Assembly: GCF_000715075.1 (NCBI RefSeq) | Contig: NC_134101.1 | Location: forward strand, 133,748,237 to 133,812,236 | From: Nicotiana tabacum | Taxonomy: Eukaryota; Streptophyta; Magnoliopsida; Solanales; Solanaceae | Length of the DNA stretch: 64,000 nt | Direction of reading: 5' to 3' | Shown here: piece by piece, positions 23,021-35,164 of the stretch | How positions within the stretch are numbered: position 1 is the stretch's first letter | Layout of the letters: the number at the start of each line of letters is the position of its first letter | The notes under the pieces: model-generated | Databases searched by the model: none | What the model saw: the letters and a program-made list of their open reading frames with translations, nothing else | Told to the model about the DNA's origin: nothing | Program-made: the position numbers and the translations under genes

Positions 23021-23887
23021 ATGTCTAACTCAATGAATGGAGGTGAAAATAACAATCTTGAGGACCATGGAGAAAATGGTGTGGGTGTTCCAGGTGTTGG
23101 TATGCCACCACAAAAACTTGGGAATGCGCCAGAACCAATCCCCATGGACGTGGTCTCGTGTGACACCCAACAGGTCGATAAAAGCTCGCACACTGACAGG
23201 AGCGTGCGTCAAGAAGATCCACAAGAAGCTCAAAAAACCCCAACTAGGGAACAACGTGAGGTTAGCCTTCATTTTATTTTTGAAATGTTGTAGGCATAAT
23301 AGCTAGCTATTTCTCAGCTGCAAAGACACCACAAAACTCCTAGCACGGTAGCGCCGAGGACAGCTCCCTCGGCTAAATAGGCACCAGAGAGATCGAGCAA
23401 TAACGGGTCGATGACCGATCCCGCCATTGTAAAAATGCTCGAGGACCTCACTAGAAGGATCGAGTCGGGCGAGAAAATGATAGAATCCAATGACAAGAAG
23501 GTCGATACCTACAACTCCAGGGTCGACCAAATTCCGGCCGCACCCCGGTCCTGAAAGGTGTGGATTCGAAGAAGTTCATACAAAGGCCGTTCCCAGAGGA
23601 AGCGGCTCCGAAACCCATTCCAAAGAAGTTCAGAATGCTAGAACTCCCAAAATACAACGGGACCTCAGACCCCAATGAGCACGTTACTGCTTACACTTGC
23701 GCAGTGAAGGGTAACGACATAAAGGACGACGAGATCGAGTCCGTCTTATTGAAAAGGTTTAGGGAAATGCTCTCGAAGGGGTCCACCTAGCTCCTAACTC
23801 CATAGAATCATTTGCCATGCTAGCAGACTCCTTCATAAAAGCACATGCCGGTGCCATCAAAGTAGCAATGAGGAAATCCGACGTCTT
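23021..23887 (+). pseudogene. Element B gag, 5' part
   Basis: Start ATG at 23021 (MSNSMNGGENNN). The N-terminal region ends in FIFEML and a stop at 23293. The capsid domain resumes in other frames: MLEDLTRRIESGEKMIES, then from 23560 KFIQRPFPEEAAPKPIPKKF and LPKYNGTSDPNEHVTAYTC. A frameshift near 23770 precedes AMLADSFIKAHAGAIKVAMR. The sequence is cut at the codon for Phe after KSDV by the LTR of the Ogre-type element, and continues at 45160. Confidence 0.85.
23883..23887. repeat. Left 5-bp target duplication of the Ogre-type element
   Basis: GTCTT, identical to 45160-45164. Removing one copy and the element restores GACGTCTTCAAG, matching GACCTCTTCAAA in the gag of element A. Confidence 0.95.
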
Positions 23888-26800
23888 TGTCACACCTCCC
23901 TTTTTTACACTACACCCCCGTGAAGGGTGTTTAAAGGGAGGTTTTTCCAACTTAAAGTGACAATCGAAACGGGATTTATTTTAAGAAATTCAGAGTCGCC
24001 ACTTGGGAGATTTATGGTGTCCCAAGTCACCGGTTGAATCCCGAATCGAGGAAAAGTTTGACTTTGTATTACAGTCTGCGAACACAGAAATTTGGGTAAG
24101 AAATTCTATTAACCCGGGAGAAGGTGTTAGGCATTCCCGAGTTCCGTGGTTCTAGCACGGTCGGTCGCTCAACTGTTATTATTGGCCTATTATTTTGGTT
24201 CAAAACACTTTTAAGCCTATGTGCCTTTTCATTTTAAAATCGCTTTTATTTAATTATATTTTAGGAAAAGATTCAACGTCATCTAAAATGCGTCTTGATC
24301 CACGTCACATAAATGCACCCGCCGTCCAGGACATATTTTATCTAACGTTGTTGAGATTTGGATTTGGGTCACATAAATGCGCACCAGAGTTTAGGGAAAT
24401 AATTTTTAAATAGCGCGCCTAAAGCAACTACGCACTTTCAACTTTGCGAGGGCCATAGAAATTCAACTAAATGACATGCCTCGATTTCTAAAGATTCAGA
24501 TTAATTAAATGAGGGTCATGCATTTGAGATTTTATTTGACATGGCATGCCTCAATTTTATTAAAGGACAAGCATTCAACTAAGTGAACAACGTATATTCA
24601 TAATTATATTTAAAACTAAATCGAGATTTATTGTGATTGGTCTCATAGTTATGGACAAGAATTATGGAAGAGGCGGCTGAAATTCCTTTGCACAATATAG
24701 TTTAAATGAGTAAGACAATGGTTTGTGCTGTCAGGTTGTGCAAATAGGAAAATAATTTGTCAATAAAGTTATACTCAAGAAAATGAAAACCAACACCTTT
24801 TCACGTGATTTTGCGCCTAGCATTCAACACCGTAATTAGCAGCACAAGCACAACGATATACTGGTCATTTTAGGCCTTGACCAACCAAAAGCACGTTGGT
24901 ATATTTTACCATCTTCAAGTTATTTCTTATTTACTTTATGGAATTACAAAATCCATACAATAGACAAGACATTCTATGAGGAGCATACTCAGCATTGAAG
25001 TTTAGCTACCAAGGCAATAATTCTAAACACAACAACTGGTGATTTCATCCGAGGATGATTCACAACTTCGACTTCAATACAATTTCGAGAGTGTACCTGG
25101 AAGTAAAGATGAAACAGAAGGGTGAGGATTTCAGCAGTAACAACAACAGAATTGGATTCAGATCCAGGAAATAGTGGACCAGATTAGTTCAAAACCGTGG
25201 AATGCAACCCGGAATACCAAGGATCCAATTCGGATTCACAATTAAACCAACAAACTCAACATCCAAGCTAAATGACTGAAACTCAAACTATTTCTAGGTC
25301 CAAACAGTTAAGAAATTGATTCAAGGAGAGAAAAATTTCAGCTTAGCAAATTCAAACTCAATGGAACAGTGCTAAAGTTTTCAACTGTTTGCAGATTTTT
25401 TTTTTCAGATTTTTTTTCTCTTAGTCTCTATCTCTAAGGTCTGTATTCTCTCTATTCCCCGTATCTCAATGTGTGTTTCCCTTTTAAACTTCAAGCTTCC
25501 CTCCCTTTATCTATTAGTTAATCCTTCTTTCTAACCTGTGTATTCTTTTACACTTGTATTCCTTTTCCTTTCATCATTGCCCCCCATGTTATCTTATTTC
25601 CAACTTTATCAAAAGAGGCACTAAATAAAGTGTCATTTCCGCTACCAACCCCTTTTCAATTCTCAATTAACCCCCCCACTAACTTAATGCTTTCTTAATT
25701 TAAACAACTATTGCAATTCCAACCTCACCACTACCAAAAGCTTCCTAAGTAGGTGAATACCCTTTTTTTATCAAACAACTCTCAAGCTAAATACAACTAA
25801 ATGTGTTCAGGCCAATATAATTGGAGGGCCAGAGATGTCATATTATTCGAGCTAACATCTACAAAGTGTACATGGTTAAACCTACGCTATTTTGAAGTTC
25901 CCAGTGAAGGTCTTTATAGAACATAATGTTGGAGAAACATATGACTTATGTGACTTATTCATGAATTTAAATACAAGAATATTAGTAGCGAAAGAGAATG
26001 AGCCGACTCAACCATTTCGTTCCCAATCTTGAATGGCCCAATTCACTACAGTAATCAATAAACAAATTCCAATCAAAGCATTAACTTTACAAAAATATGT
26101 AAGACCAAACAGTTACCCACATAACATTTGAATCTACACGTAATCACACTAAAGAATCTCATTTTATACAGCTCTGCAATGCTCAATCGCTCTCTTTATA
26201 TATATCACTTCGACATGGTTCAAAATAAATAAACATATGATCAAATATTATCATTAATTATCTATCTACTAACAGACTATTACCACCCCAAAAACTTTCC
26301 ATTGATTTATATCAGAAAATTACCACAGACACAAAATTTGGACTGATTGGGAAAAAACCTCATACAAGTATCCTATAATCAACATCTTTGAATTACCTAG
26401 GATATACAAAATATACAAGGAAGGCATGCCAATTGAGGTAATTTCCAGCTACGATTAATTCAAACTCAACCACGAGAAACTTAGACGAACAAAACCAACA
26501 ATCAAATGGCCAAGCAAACAAACCAGTAATTCAGAACATCTTTCACCAAACAAACAAGGCACTCAGTCACATGAAATATTAAAGCAAGTAATAAGGAAAA
26601 CGAAAAACAAACCTGAAATTAAACGTCAATTAACGGAAATTTCCAACAACTCAAGCAACATAAGTCAACTATAAATGCCGAAATTGGAGACGAACGGAAT
26701 TTGAAAAAAATGTCTTCGAACAACACCCCCAATCAATCAACCTTGGATCTTCAATAAACTCAGTTCAACAATGGCAACAAAAACAACTGTTGGATTTGTA

Positions 26801-27653
26801 AAAGAAAAGAGAAGACGATGGAGATGAGGTGAGCCGCAGTGGACCCGCCGGCATGTGACCGTGTGTGTGCTCGATCTGTCCCTAAAATTCCCGTCCTTAT
26901 TCGATTCCCCTCTACTATTTTTCGTTGTTCTCTTGCATTTGCTGGTGGTTGACAAGAGAGAAGAGAGCTCCGTTTGGTTTCAGTTGTGGTGGGGTGCGAC
27001 GGGGATGAAGTTTTCAGGGGGGGATTTTGGGTGTTGCGGCTGGTTACTGAAGGGTGTAGGTCTAGGTTATTTTTAAGAGGGATCCGGGTCGGGGACGGGT
27101 TTTTGGGTCAGGTCGTGGGTGGGTTTTGGGCCGGATTGGATTGGGTTTGGGGTGTTTGTTTGTTTTGGGCCTGGGATTCTGATCAAATTGGCCCAAACCA
27201 GATTTTCCTCTTCTTATTTTCTTATTCTTTTCAATTTTCTTTCTAATCAAAATAAAATACAAACCTAAATTTAACCTTGACCAAATTATCCTAAGAATAT
27301 TAATTAACTCTAAGTAGTTATTATCACAAATAACTAAATACCAAATTAAAAGAAAATCACACAATTTTGACATTAAACACTAAAATGCGAAGTACGTTAT
27401 TTTTGTGATTTCTTTTTTTCATTTTTGTAAAACAACAACTTACTTAACTAATCCTAATTGTAAAATTAAATCCTAAATGCAAATGCAATATATTTTTATA
27501 CTTTTATTAATTTAACAAATAAACATGCACAGACAAATGCAAACAATAACAGAAAATACCACAAAAATTCACAAAATTGCAAACAACGGAAAACTTATTT
27601 TATTTTGAATTTTTGGGGAGTAAATCTCATAGGGCAAAAATCACGTGCTCACA
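23888..27653 (-). repeat. Ogre-type 3' LTR (3766 bp)
   Basis: Ends TGTCACACC...GTGCTCACA on the + strand, so TGTGAGCACG...GTGTGACA on the element's strand. Co-linear with 41464-45159 and very similar by eye. It keeps a segment of about 70 bases (about 24227-24296) that the other LTR lacks, which accounts for the whole length difference. The short open frames inside it are not genes. Confidence 0.95.
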
Positions 27654-27667
27654 GCTGCCCCTCTTTG
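27654..27667 (-). promoter_or_regulatory. Ogre-type polypurine tract
   Basis: CAAAGAGGGGCAGC on the minus strand, abutting the 3' LTR. Confidence 0.85.
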
Positions 27668-28159
27668 CTCGAAAACACAAAGAGTTTTCGTGTAAAGATA
27701 AAGTGAGCGGATACGAGCGATTTTTGCCCGTTTTGAATACTCTGTGGGAAGCATTTTTGAAAGATTCGACCGAACCTCTGCTTCAAAGGTTTCCTACATA
27801 TCCTTGGCTAAAAAGGAATCAGGTCAATGTAGTTCGGGAAGTTTCGGTAGCTAGGACTATCATGAAGCTGTGGTTTCACTGTTACTGATGCTGCTGCTGC
27901 TGATACTGCTTACTGACCTCCTCATTACACCATGACAAAAAATGAAGAAGCTAGACTAAGCTATAATCTATTCTTTACAAAGATTTATTTTCAAACTTGG
28001 TCTTGTGACTGTTGTTGCCTTGTTGACTTGTATTTTCTTCAGTTATTCCTTTGTGGCTGACTTGCATGGTATTATTTGAAATGCTTTCCTTTTCTTCAGG
28101 TGGGCATCTTGTTGCTGAACCTTTAAACGTCTTCCTTTGACCATTGTTGCCTATCCTCT

Positions 28160-28700
28160 ATTCTACAGGCGAGCTCCTGATTACTCGAACTTGAATTGCT
28201 TCTCTCTTCGTTCTCCATTTGGACGCCTGATTACTGAAACTTGAATTGTTGTTCCTCGTCCTCCAGGTGGACGCCTGATTACTAAATCTCCAACTGCTTT
28301 TCCTCGTTCTCCAGGTGGATGCCTGATTTCCTGAACTTGAATCGTTGTTCCTTGTTCTCCAGGTGGACGCATTATTACTAAATCTTCAACTGCTTTTCCT
28401 CGTTCTCCAGGTGGATGCCTGATTTTCCTGAACTTGAATCGCTTCTTCCCTTCGTTTTCCAGGCGGATTCCTGATTATTTGAAATTTGAATTGTATTCCC
28501 TTGTTCTCCAGGTGGGTTCTCCACTGCCGAGTGTATTACCTGCTCTCCAGGCGAGCTCCTGACTTCAAAATAAACAAAGCGAAGAATTTGAAAGCTAAAA
28601 TTTAAATTGTACTCCCTTGTTCTCCAGGCAGGCTCCTGATTGCTGAAACTTGAACCGTTGTTCCTTGTTCTCCAGGTGGACGCCTGATTGCTGATACTCC
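28160..28700. repeat. Minisatellite in the Ogre-type 3' UTR, unit about 50 bp
   Basis: About ten diverged units built on TTGTTCTCCAGGTGGACGCC followed by TGATTACTGAAACTTGAATC. Some units are broken or of different length. Open frames that cross it on the minus strand only reflect the repeat. Confidence 0.85.
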
Positions 28701-28807
28701 AACAAAAATAGACAAAACAAAGAAGATTTTCTGGCCAAATTTGGTGGCTGGGCACAAATGTAAGTGTAAAATGGATCACATAACCAAATATCAATAAGAA
28801 CTTGAAA

Positions 28808-29362
28808 GCTAGGTCCCATTTTCCAGGAGGGTCCTGAGAACTCTTAATTAAATGACAATTTTAAATCTAAGTTGTGTCTTCTAAAGGTGTGACTTCTACT
28901 AAATCTTGTTATCTAAGAGGGTCTTAAACTACTCCCCATTATCCAGGAGGGTCCTGAAAACTCCTCATTGAATCCTATCTTAAGCATGCAAACTTTGAAA
29001 TCGACTTATATTCCTTTGGGGAATACTTATGCTAGATCTTGCTTTTTACGATTGTTTCGATTTTTAAACTAGGTCCCATTTTCCAGGAGGGTCCTGAGAA
29101 TTTCCGATTAAATTGGGGAAAATGTGGAAAAATATGGTGTTTTCTGCTGGGGGGAAAAGTTCAGGAAGCAGAAAATCATAATCATTAATCTGGGAAAGAA
29201 GAGAAGTCAGAATCTTTGTTCTCATGGGGTAATGTCCAAAGTGTATCTCAAACATACAGACTTCAGAGCTCCACTTATGATCCTCTATGGTGCATTTATG
29301 CCAAATTCTGCATGGTTATGTTGAATTTTAAACTAGGTCCCATTTTCCAGGAGGGTCCTGAG
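28808..29362. repeat. Interspersed repeat in the Ogre-type 3' UTR
   Basis: The motif CCCATTTTCCAGGAGGGTCC followed by TGAGAA occurs near 28816, 29074 and 29338, with a variant (CCCCATTATCCAGGAGGGTC) near 28935. The spacing is irregular and unlike the adjacent minisatellite. Confidence 0.8.
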
Positions 29363-30077
29363 AATTTCCGCGATCAAATCTGCCTAGTACTTACTCTCCC
29401 TACGGACGATTTCCCGAAATAAATGCCATTTTTGCCCCTGTTTCAAATCAAAGAAAATTTCGTCAGTTTAAAACGTGGTGGTTCGTTGTGGAATTCTTGC
29501 TGGAGGTGGTTTTCTCTTTGCCATTCTTTGTTTCGTCCCACTGCCTTGAACTGATCGAAAAGATTGTTTTGACCTTCTAACTGATCCTTAACTGCAAGAT
29601 CCCCAACTGCTATTCTCCCCTCCTGACCTTTCTGCCTGAAACCGTACATCTCCCACGACATTACTGAACCATTCCACCGTTTTAACTTTTGCTTACACCA
29701 TAGGTCCCATTTTTCATCATATCATCTTTGGCACGTTCTAGCTGCATTTTGCTTTGTGCAATTCCGAAACTGGTAGTAAGCTTTGAAATTCCTTCTTACA
29801 AGGCTAAATTTGGAAGAACTTTAGAGAAGTAAAATTACCAGCAATGAAATGCAAGGATTTTAAGAATAAAGAAAAGAATCTAAATTTGGATGACTGTTGG
29901 AGATAGGAAAAGGGACTTATCTGAGCAGAATCACCGGTGCCAGTGATCATGGTATGCATTTGGATTAATCAGCTCAGTCTATTTAACCAACCTCTTTTCC
30001 AATTGTTTTGCTTTGTGCTCCAAGATCTTCCATAACCCAAATTTACTTTCCGCTAACTTTACGGACCTTGTTCGACT

Positions 30078-30262
30078 TGCGGTGCCCCGAAGGGTTTTCA
30101 CCGACAAACCTCTCTCATTTGTTGATTCCTCAATTACTTGTCGCCTGATGGTGCCCGTGAAGGTTTTCACCAATAATACTCTTTCATTTTTATTTTCTCT
30201 TAGCTTTCGTCGCCTCATGGTGCCCATGAGGGTTTTCACCAATAAGACTCTCATTTTTGTTA
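30078..30262. repeat. Tandem repeat near the integrase end, unit about 70 bp
   Basis: Three units, each with GGTGCCCGTGAAGGTTTTCA followed by CCAATAAGACTCTC-like sequence, starting near 30080, 30149 and 30219. Confidence 0.75.
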
Positions 30263-30571
30263 CTTTTCCTGTTTGGACCAGAGCGCTATTCTGATATGAA
30301 TCGCCTCTATTTGCTCGACTCGGCATTTCTCGAAGATTGATCAGAAGGTCTTTCCTTGGACCGTAATGTGGGCTTTTGGATGGGGTTAGAAAGAAAGGGT
30401 ATCAAAGGCTCAAAACAATTTAACACGAGTTTAAAATTATAACTTTTGGAATCATATTTCTTATTACAAATCAAAAGGGGAAAGTATTTAGATAGTAAAA
30501 CAAATTGCCTTCGTCAGTTCAATCTTCGAAATAATGCCAAATACAAATAATCAACAATTATACCAAAGAAA

Positions 30572-31714
30572 TCATACATAATATCTTTTTACTGCATCAA
30601 CATTGATAGCCATGTCTATGCATTTTCCTTCGATATCTGTTAAACATAAAGCACCATTGGACAACACTCTGGTCACAATGAATGGCCCTTGCCAATTTGG
30701 GGCGAACTTGCCTTTTGCTTCAGCCTGGTGTGGAAGAATACGTTTCAATACCTGTTGGCCCACTTCAAACTTCCGGGGATGTACCTTTTTGTTGTATGCT
30801 CTTTCCATTCTCTTTTGATATAACTGGCCATGACACACTGCTGCCAATATTTTTTCATCAATCAAGTTCAACTGCTCCAGACAGGTTTTGACCCACTCAT
30901 TATCATCAATTTCAGCCTCAGCTACAATCCGAAAGGACGGGATTTCAACTTCCGTAGGTATCACTGCTTCAGTTCCATATACCAACAAATAAGGAGTTGC
31001 ACCTATTGAAGTACGGACAGTAGTGCGATAACCCAGCAACGCAAACGGTAATTTTTCATGCCATTGCCTGGAACTTTCTACCATTTTCCGAAGTATCTTC
31101 TTTATGTTTTTGTTGGCTGCCTCAACTACTCCATTCGCATTGGGACAATATGTGGTAGAATTGCGATGTGTAATCTTAAACTGTTGGCATACCTCTTCCA
31201 TCAATTTATTGTTAAGATTAGCACCATTATCCGTGATGATCACCTTTGGGATTCCGAATTGACATATGATATTTGAGTGAACAAAATTGACCACTGCTTT
31301 CTTGGTCACCGATTTGAAAGTTTTGGCCTCAACCCACTTGGTGAAATAATCAATGGCTACCAGAATGAATCTATGCCAATTGGACGCTGCTGACTCAATT
31401 GGTCCAATGATATCCATGCCCCAAGCAACGAAGGGCCATGGTGCCGACATCGTGTGCAAATCCGATGGTGGATAATGAATCAAATCTCCGTGTATCTGGC
31501 ACTGATGACATTTGTGCACAAAACTGATACAATCTCGTTCCATGGTGAGCCAATAATAACCTGCTAAGAGAATTTTCTTTGCCAGCACATATCCGCTCAT
31601 ATGTGGTCCGCAGACTCCTGAATGTACTTCAGACATGGCAGCCATAGCTTGTCTAGCATCTATGCATCTTAACAATCCAAGGTCTGGTGTTCTTTTATAC
31701 AAAACTCCCCCCAC
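30572..31714 (-). pseudogene. Ogre-type integrase
   Basis: Integrase that would insert the cDNA into the genome. A 380-codon open frame runs to the natural stop at 30572. The zinc-binding HHCC domain shows EVHSGVCGPHMSGYVLAKKI and CHQCQIHG. The core has MDIIGPI (first Asp), ITDNGANLNN (second Asp) and NGVVEAANKN (Glu), with FTKWVEAKTFKSV between. The C-terminal end reads FAPNWQGPFIVTRVL. Upstream it is disconnected from RNase H by a TAA at 31797-31799 and a one-base shift in a G run near 31705. Otherwise the domain is intact. Confidence 0.93.
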
Positions 31715-31796
31715 TCAAGAAGAATCCACTCGCCAACCGTCGAATTGTTCTCTTCTGATCCCCCGTGGCTTGCACTAGATATATCCCCATTCTGAT

Positions 31797-33011
31797 TTAC
31801 TCCTTGATATCATGAAACCACGGTTCGCCATCAAGTTCTTCTTTAATCATGTTGCAGTAAGCATGCTGATCTCGTACTTGAATGTGCAAAGGATCGACAT
31901 AGGCTTTTTTCGGATGGTGTAACATTGACGCTAGGGTAGCTAAAGCATCGACGACCTCATTATGGACCCTAGGAATATGCCTAAACTCCACTGATCGAAA
32001 CCATTGAAAAAGATCATGCAAACATTGTCGGTATGGTATAAGCTTCAAATCTCGTGTTTCCCATTCTCCTTGAATTTGATATACCAGAAGATTCGAGTCT
32101 CCCAAGACCAAAACTTCCTGGACATCCATGTCTGTAGCTAGCTGCAAACCCAAAATGCATGCCTTGTACTCAGCCATATTATTGGTATAATAAAAACGAA
32201 GTTGAGCTGTAACAAGATAGTGATGCCCTGTTTCAGAAATAAGCACAACTCCTATTCCGACTCCTTTCATGTTAGCTGCCCCATCAAAGAAAAGTTTCCA
32301 GCCTGGTTTTTCAATTTGCTCCAGTTCATCGATATGCATCACCTCTTCATCGGGAAAGTAAGTTTTCAATGGCTCATACTCATCATCAACTGGATTCTCG
32401 GCCAAATAGATTATGTCAAACTTTGTGAGCAAAATCTGCCACTTCGCAAGTCTTCCTGTCGGCATTGTCTTTTGAAAGATATACTTCAATGGATCCAAGC
32501 GTGAAATGAGGTAAGTAGTGTAGGATGACAAATAATATTTCAATTTCTGTGCCACCCAAGTTAGGGCGCAACATGTCCTTTCCAGGTGAGTGTACTTAAC
32601 CTCATAAGTCGTGAACTTCTTGCTAAGATAGTAGATGACCTGTTCTTTCCTGCCGGTGACGTCATGCTGCCCCAGTACATAGCCAAATGAATTTTCCAGG
32701 ACAGTCAAGTAAAGAATCAAAGGTCTCCCTGATTCTGGTGGTACTAGCATAGGCGGGTTAGACAAGTATCCCTTTATCTCATTGAATGCTTCTTGACACT
32801 CATCAGTCCACTTGATCGCAACATCCTTCTTCAGCAACTTGAAAATAGGCTCACAAGTTGTCGTGAGCTGAGCAATAAATCTACTGATATAGTTCAACCT
32901 TCCTAACAGACTCATCACTTCAGTCTTGTTCCTCGGAGGGGGCAATTCTTGTATGGCTTTGATCTTTGATGGGTCCAACTCGATGCCTCGCCGGCTGACT
33001 ATGAATCCCAA
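31797..33011 (-). pseudogene. Ogre-type RNase H and archaeal-type RNase H
   Basis: 404 open codons. First comes the RT connection (MGFIVSRRGIELDPSKIKAI), then the conventional RNase H of Ty3/gypsy (WTDECQEAFNEIKGYLSNPP, YYLSKKFTTYEVKYTHLE). A second RNase H follows with the full acidic set of the archaeal type: FFDGAANMKG, NMAEYKACILGL, LVLGDSNLLVYQ and HNEVVDALATLAS. Tat elements are known to carry this extra domain. The frame ends at a TAA (31797-31799) inside FHDIKE, shortly before integrase. Confidence 0.9.
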
Positions 33012-34009
33012 CAGTTTTCCTGATGGAACACCAAATGCACACTTGGCGGGGTTTAGCTTGAGGTTGTACCTGCGAAGCCTCTAGAAGAATTTCCTCAAAT
33101 CCCCGACATGGTTGGCTTGATGCTTTGATTTTATGATCACATCATCTACATATACCTCAATCTCCTTGTATATCATATCATGAAACACAATAGTCATTGC
33201 CTTCATAAGTTTCCCCAGCATTCTTCAAACCAAATGGCATTACCCGGTAGCAATAAGTTCCCCATGGCGTGATGAATGCCGTCTTTTCTACATCTTCTTC
33301 ATCCATCAGAATCTGATGATACCCGACATAGCAATCCACAAAAGATCCAATCTCACGCTTGGCACAATTATCGATCAAAATATGGATATTGGGTAGTGGG
33401 AAGTTATCCTTTGGACTTTCTTTGTTGAGATTGCGGTAATCGAAACATACTCTGATCTTGCCATCCTTCTTCGGTACAGGCACGACATTAGCCAACCAAA
33501 CAGGATATCGAGTGACCCAAATAACCTTTGCATCCAACTGCTTGGTAACTTCTTCTTTAATCTTCACACTCATTTCAGTTTTGAATTTCCTCAACTTTTG
33601 CTTGACGGGAGGTAATGCTGGATCAGTGGGCAATCTGTGGACCACTAAATAAGTGCTTAAACTCGCCATGTCGTCATATGACCATGCAAAAACATCTTTG
33701 TACTCGATGAGTGTTTTGATTAACTCCTCCCGGATTTTTGGCTCGAGGTGGACACTTATTTTAGTCTCTCAGACATTGTCTGTGTTCCCTAAATTGACGG
33801 CTTCTGTGTCATTCAGGTTGGGTTTGGGTTTTTCTTCGAAGTGAATTAACTCCTTACTAATCTCTTCGAAGGCTTCATCCTCATCATCGTATTCTGATTC
33901 GTAATCACAATCTACTTCTTGAACTAATATTTCGAAATCAGATTGATTTTTAAGACTGGGTTGAGGATTCCTTATGCATGCCATGTCATTAGAACCAACG
34001 TAAAAAGAA
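33012..34009 (-). pseudogene. Ogre-type reverse transcriptase (exon after the intron)
   Basis: Begins after the predicted splice acceptor with SFYVGSNDMACIRNPQPSLK and an acidic linker. RT follows with IWVTRYPVWLANVVPVPKKD, IRVCFDYRNLNKESPK, FVDCYVGYHQILM, TYCYRVMPFGLKNAG and the catalytic YVDD near 33138-33150. Lesions are a TGA at 33769-33771, a two-base deletion near 33210 just before the YVDD block, and a TAG at 33081-33083. The catalytic residues themselves are kept. Confidence 0.9.
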
Positions 34010-34184
34010 CTGTATAGAAAAGAAAACAAAACAAAAAGGAAAACCATCAGGAATGATGAAGAAAGAAAAATTGTATTTTATTGAATGATAAAAGATAACA
34101 AGGTTTGCACACTGAAATAATGAAATCTGGATTACAACCCTAGAATAATCCATACAAACTTAAAGGAAAATCAAAGCAAACTAC
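34010..34184 (-). other. Predicted intron between protease and RT (175 nt)
   Basis: The donor GT (34184-34183) overlaps the stop codon of the gag-pro frame. The acceptor AG (34011-34010) follows a long pyrimidine tract ending CTATACAG. Removing 34184-34010 joins TG to T and puts the protease frame exactly in register with the RT frame. Ogre elements are known to splice an intron at this place. Splicing has not been tested for this copy. Confidence 0.75.
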
Positions 34185-35113
34185 CAAGACTCCTTCCGAG
34201 TAGGGAGAGGAGTAGCCTTCCAATTATTGAGCTTTGTTGTTAGCCCAACAAATTGCACTTCCGCGTTGCTAGAACCTTCTCCAATTTCCAACATGTTCAC
34301 ACTGTCGAACAACTTCTCAAATCTTTCAATTAACTCCTTGTCCGGATCAATCACATAATTGGGAATTGCTATCACTGGGCGACTCCTCGTACTGGACTTG
34401 ACGAATGATCTGGAAAGACGTGGGACCGGCTTTGGAAGGACCCATGCCTTCTGTTTCAATTTCCTGGCTCTTTTTATGTCTGCGGCTGTGGGTTTGAATC
34501 CTAGACCAAATGTTCCCAAGTTTTCAGGAAGAGACATGGGCTGTATGATGCCTTGCAGAGCTGATCCTAAACCCTTTCTTGGTACAAAACCATTCTTCAA
34601 CATTTCATATGCTACCATGACTGATGCGGCGGTTATCTTCGGATTTGGGATACACTTCTCTTCTGGAACTTTCTTGACTGACATTGCGTCAGAAACTTGG
34701 TATACCCATGGTCCCTTGTCATCTTCCATTTCAATTAATGGCACAATGGTGTTGCTGTGAGCGCACAAATTATCTTCCCCGTGCACAACTATTTCCTGTC
34801 TGTCCCATTCAAACTTGACCATCTGATGGAGTGTTGATGGTACTGCTTTAGTGGCATGGATCCATGGTCGCCCTAATAGCAAATTGTAGGAAACAGCTAT
34901 ATCCAGCACTTGGAATTCCATTTTGAATTCTACTGGACCTATAGTCAGCTCCAACATTATGTCCCCGACTGAGTCTTTGCCTCCTCCGTCAAATCCTCGC
35001 ACACAGATACTGTTCTTATGGATCCTCTCATCTTCTACTTTCAGCTTGCTTAGAGTGGAGAGAGGACAGATGTTCGCACTTGAACCATTGTCAACCAATA
35101 CCCGGGTAACCAC
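34185..35113 (-). pseudogene. Ogre-type aspartic protease
   Basis: In the same frame as the end of gag. The active-site box is VLVDNGSSANICPLSTL with D-N-G in place of D-[ST]-G, a form I recall from Ogre proteases. The ISYNLLLGRPWIH-type partner appears as VSYNLLLGRPWIHATKAV. A G-patch-like segment follows (ASVMVAYEMLKNGFVPRKGL, GLGFKPTAADIKRARKLK). It ends at the codon that overlaps the predicted intron donor. A TAG at 35165-35167 separates it from gag. Confidence 0.85.
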
Positions 35114-35164
35114 AAAATCCTCGCATTTTACTGTCAGGTAAAGGGCTTTGTTGTGCTCAGTACC

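Larger units (their letters stand above)
27668..30571 (-). other. Ogre-type 3' UTR, 2.9 kb, rich in tandem repeats
   Basis: Lies between the integrase stop and the PPT. No coding domain is recognised. It holds three different families of local repeats, listed separately. Variable, repeat-forming 3' UTRs are known in Ogre and other Tat elements and can seed satellites. Confidence 0.8.

Noticed and set aside
26855..27246. Plus-strand frames of 70-90 codons in the Ogre-type LTR
   Set aside because: They are inside an LTR, appear in altered form in the partner LTR (44482-44682), and show Gly/Trp-rich chance composition.
28160..28700. CRISPR-like regular repeats
   Set aside because: Units are contiguous and diverged with no unique spacers, and the DNA is a plant nuclear retrotransposon.
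28181..28794. Minus-strand frames rich in PPGEQG / HLENEE repeats
   Set aside because: They only translate the Ogre-type 3' UTR minisatellite; no start context, domain or conservation is seen.
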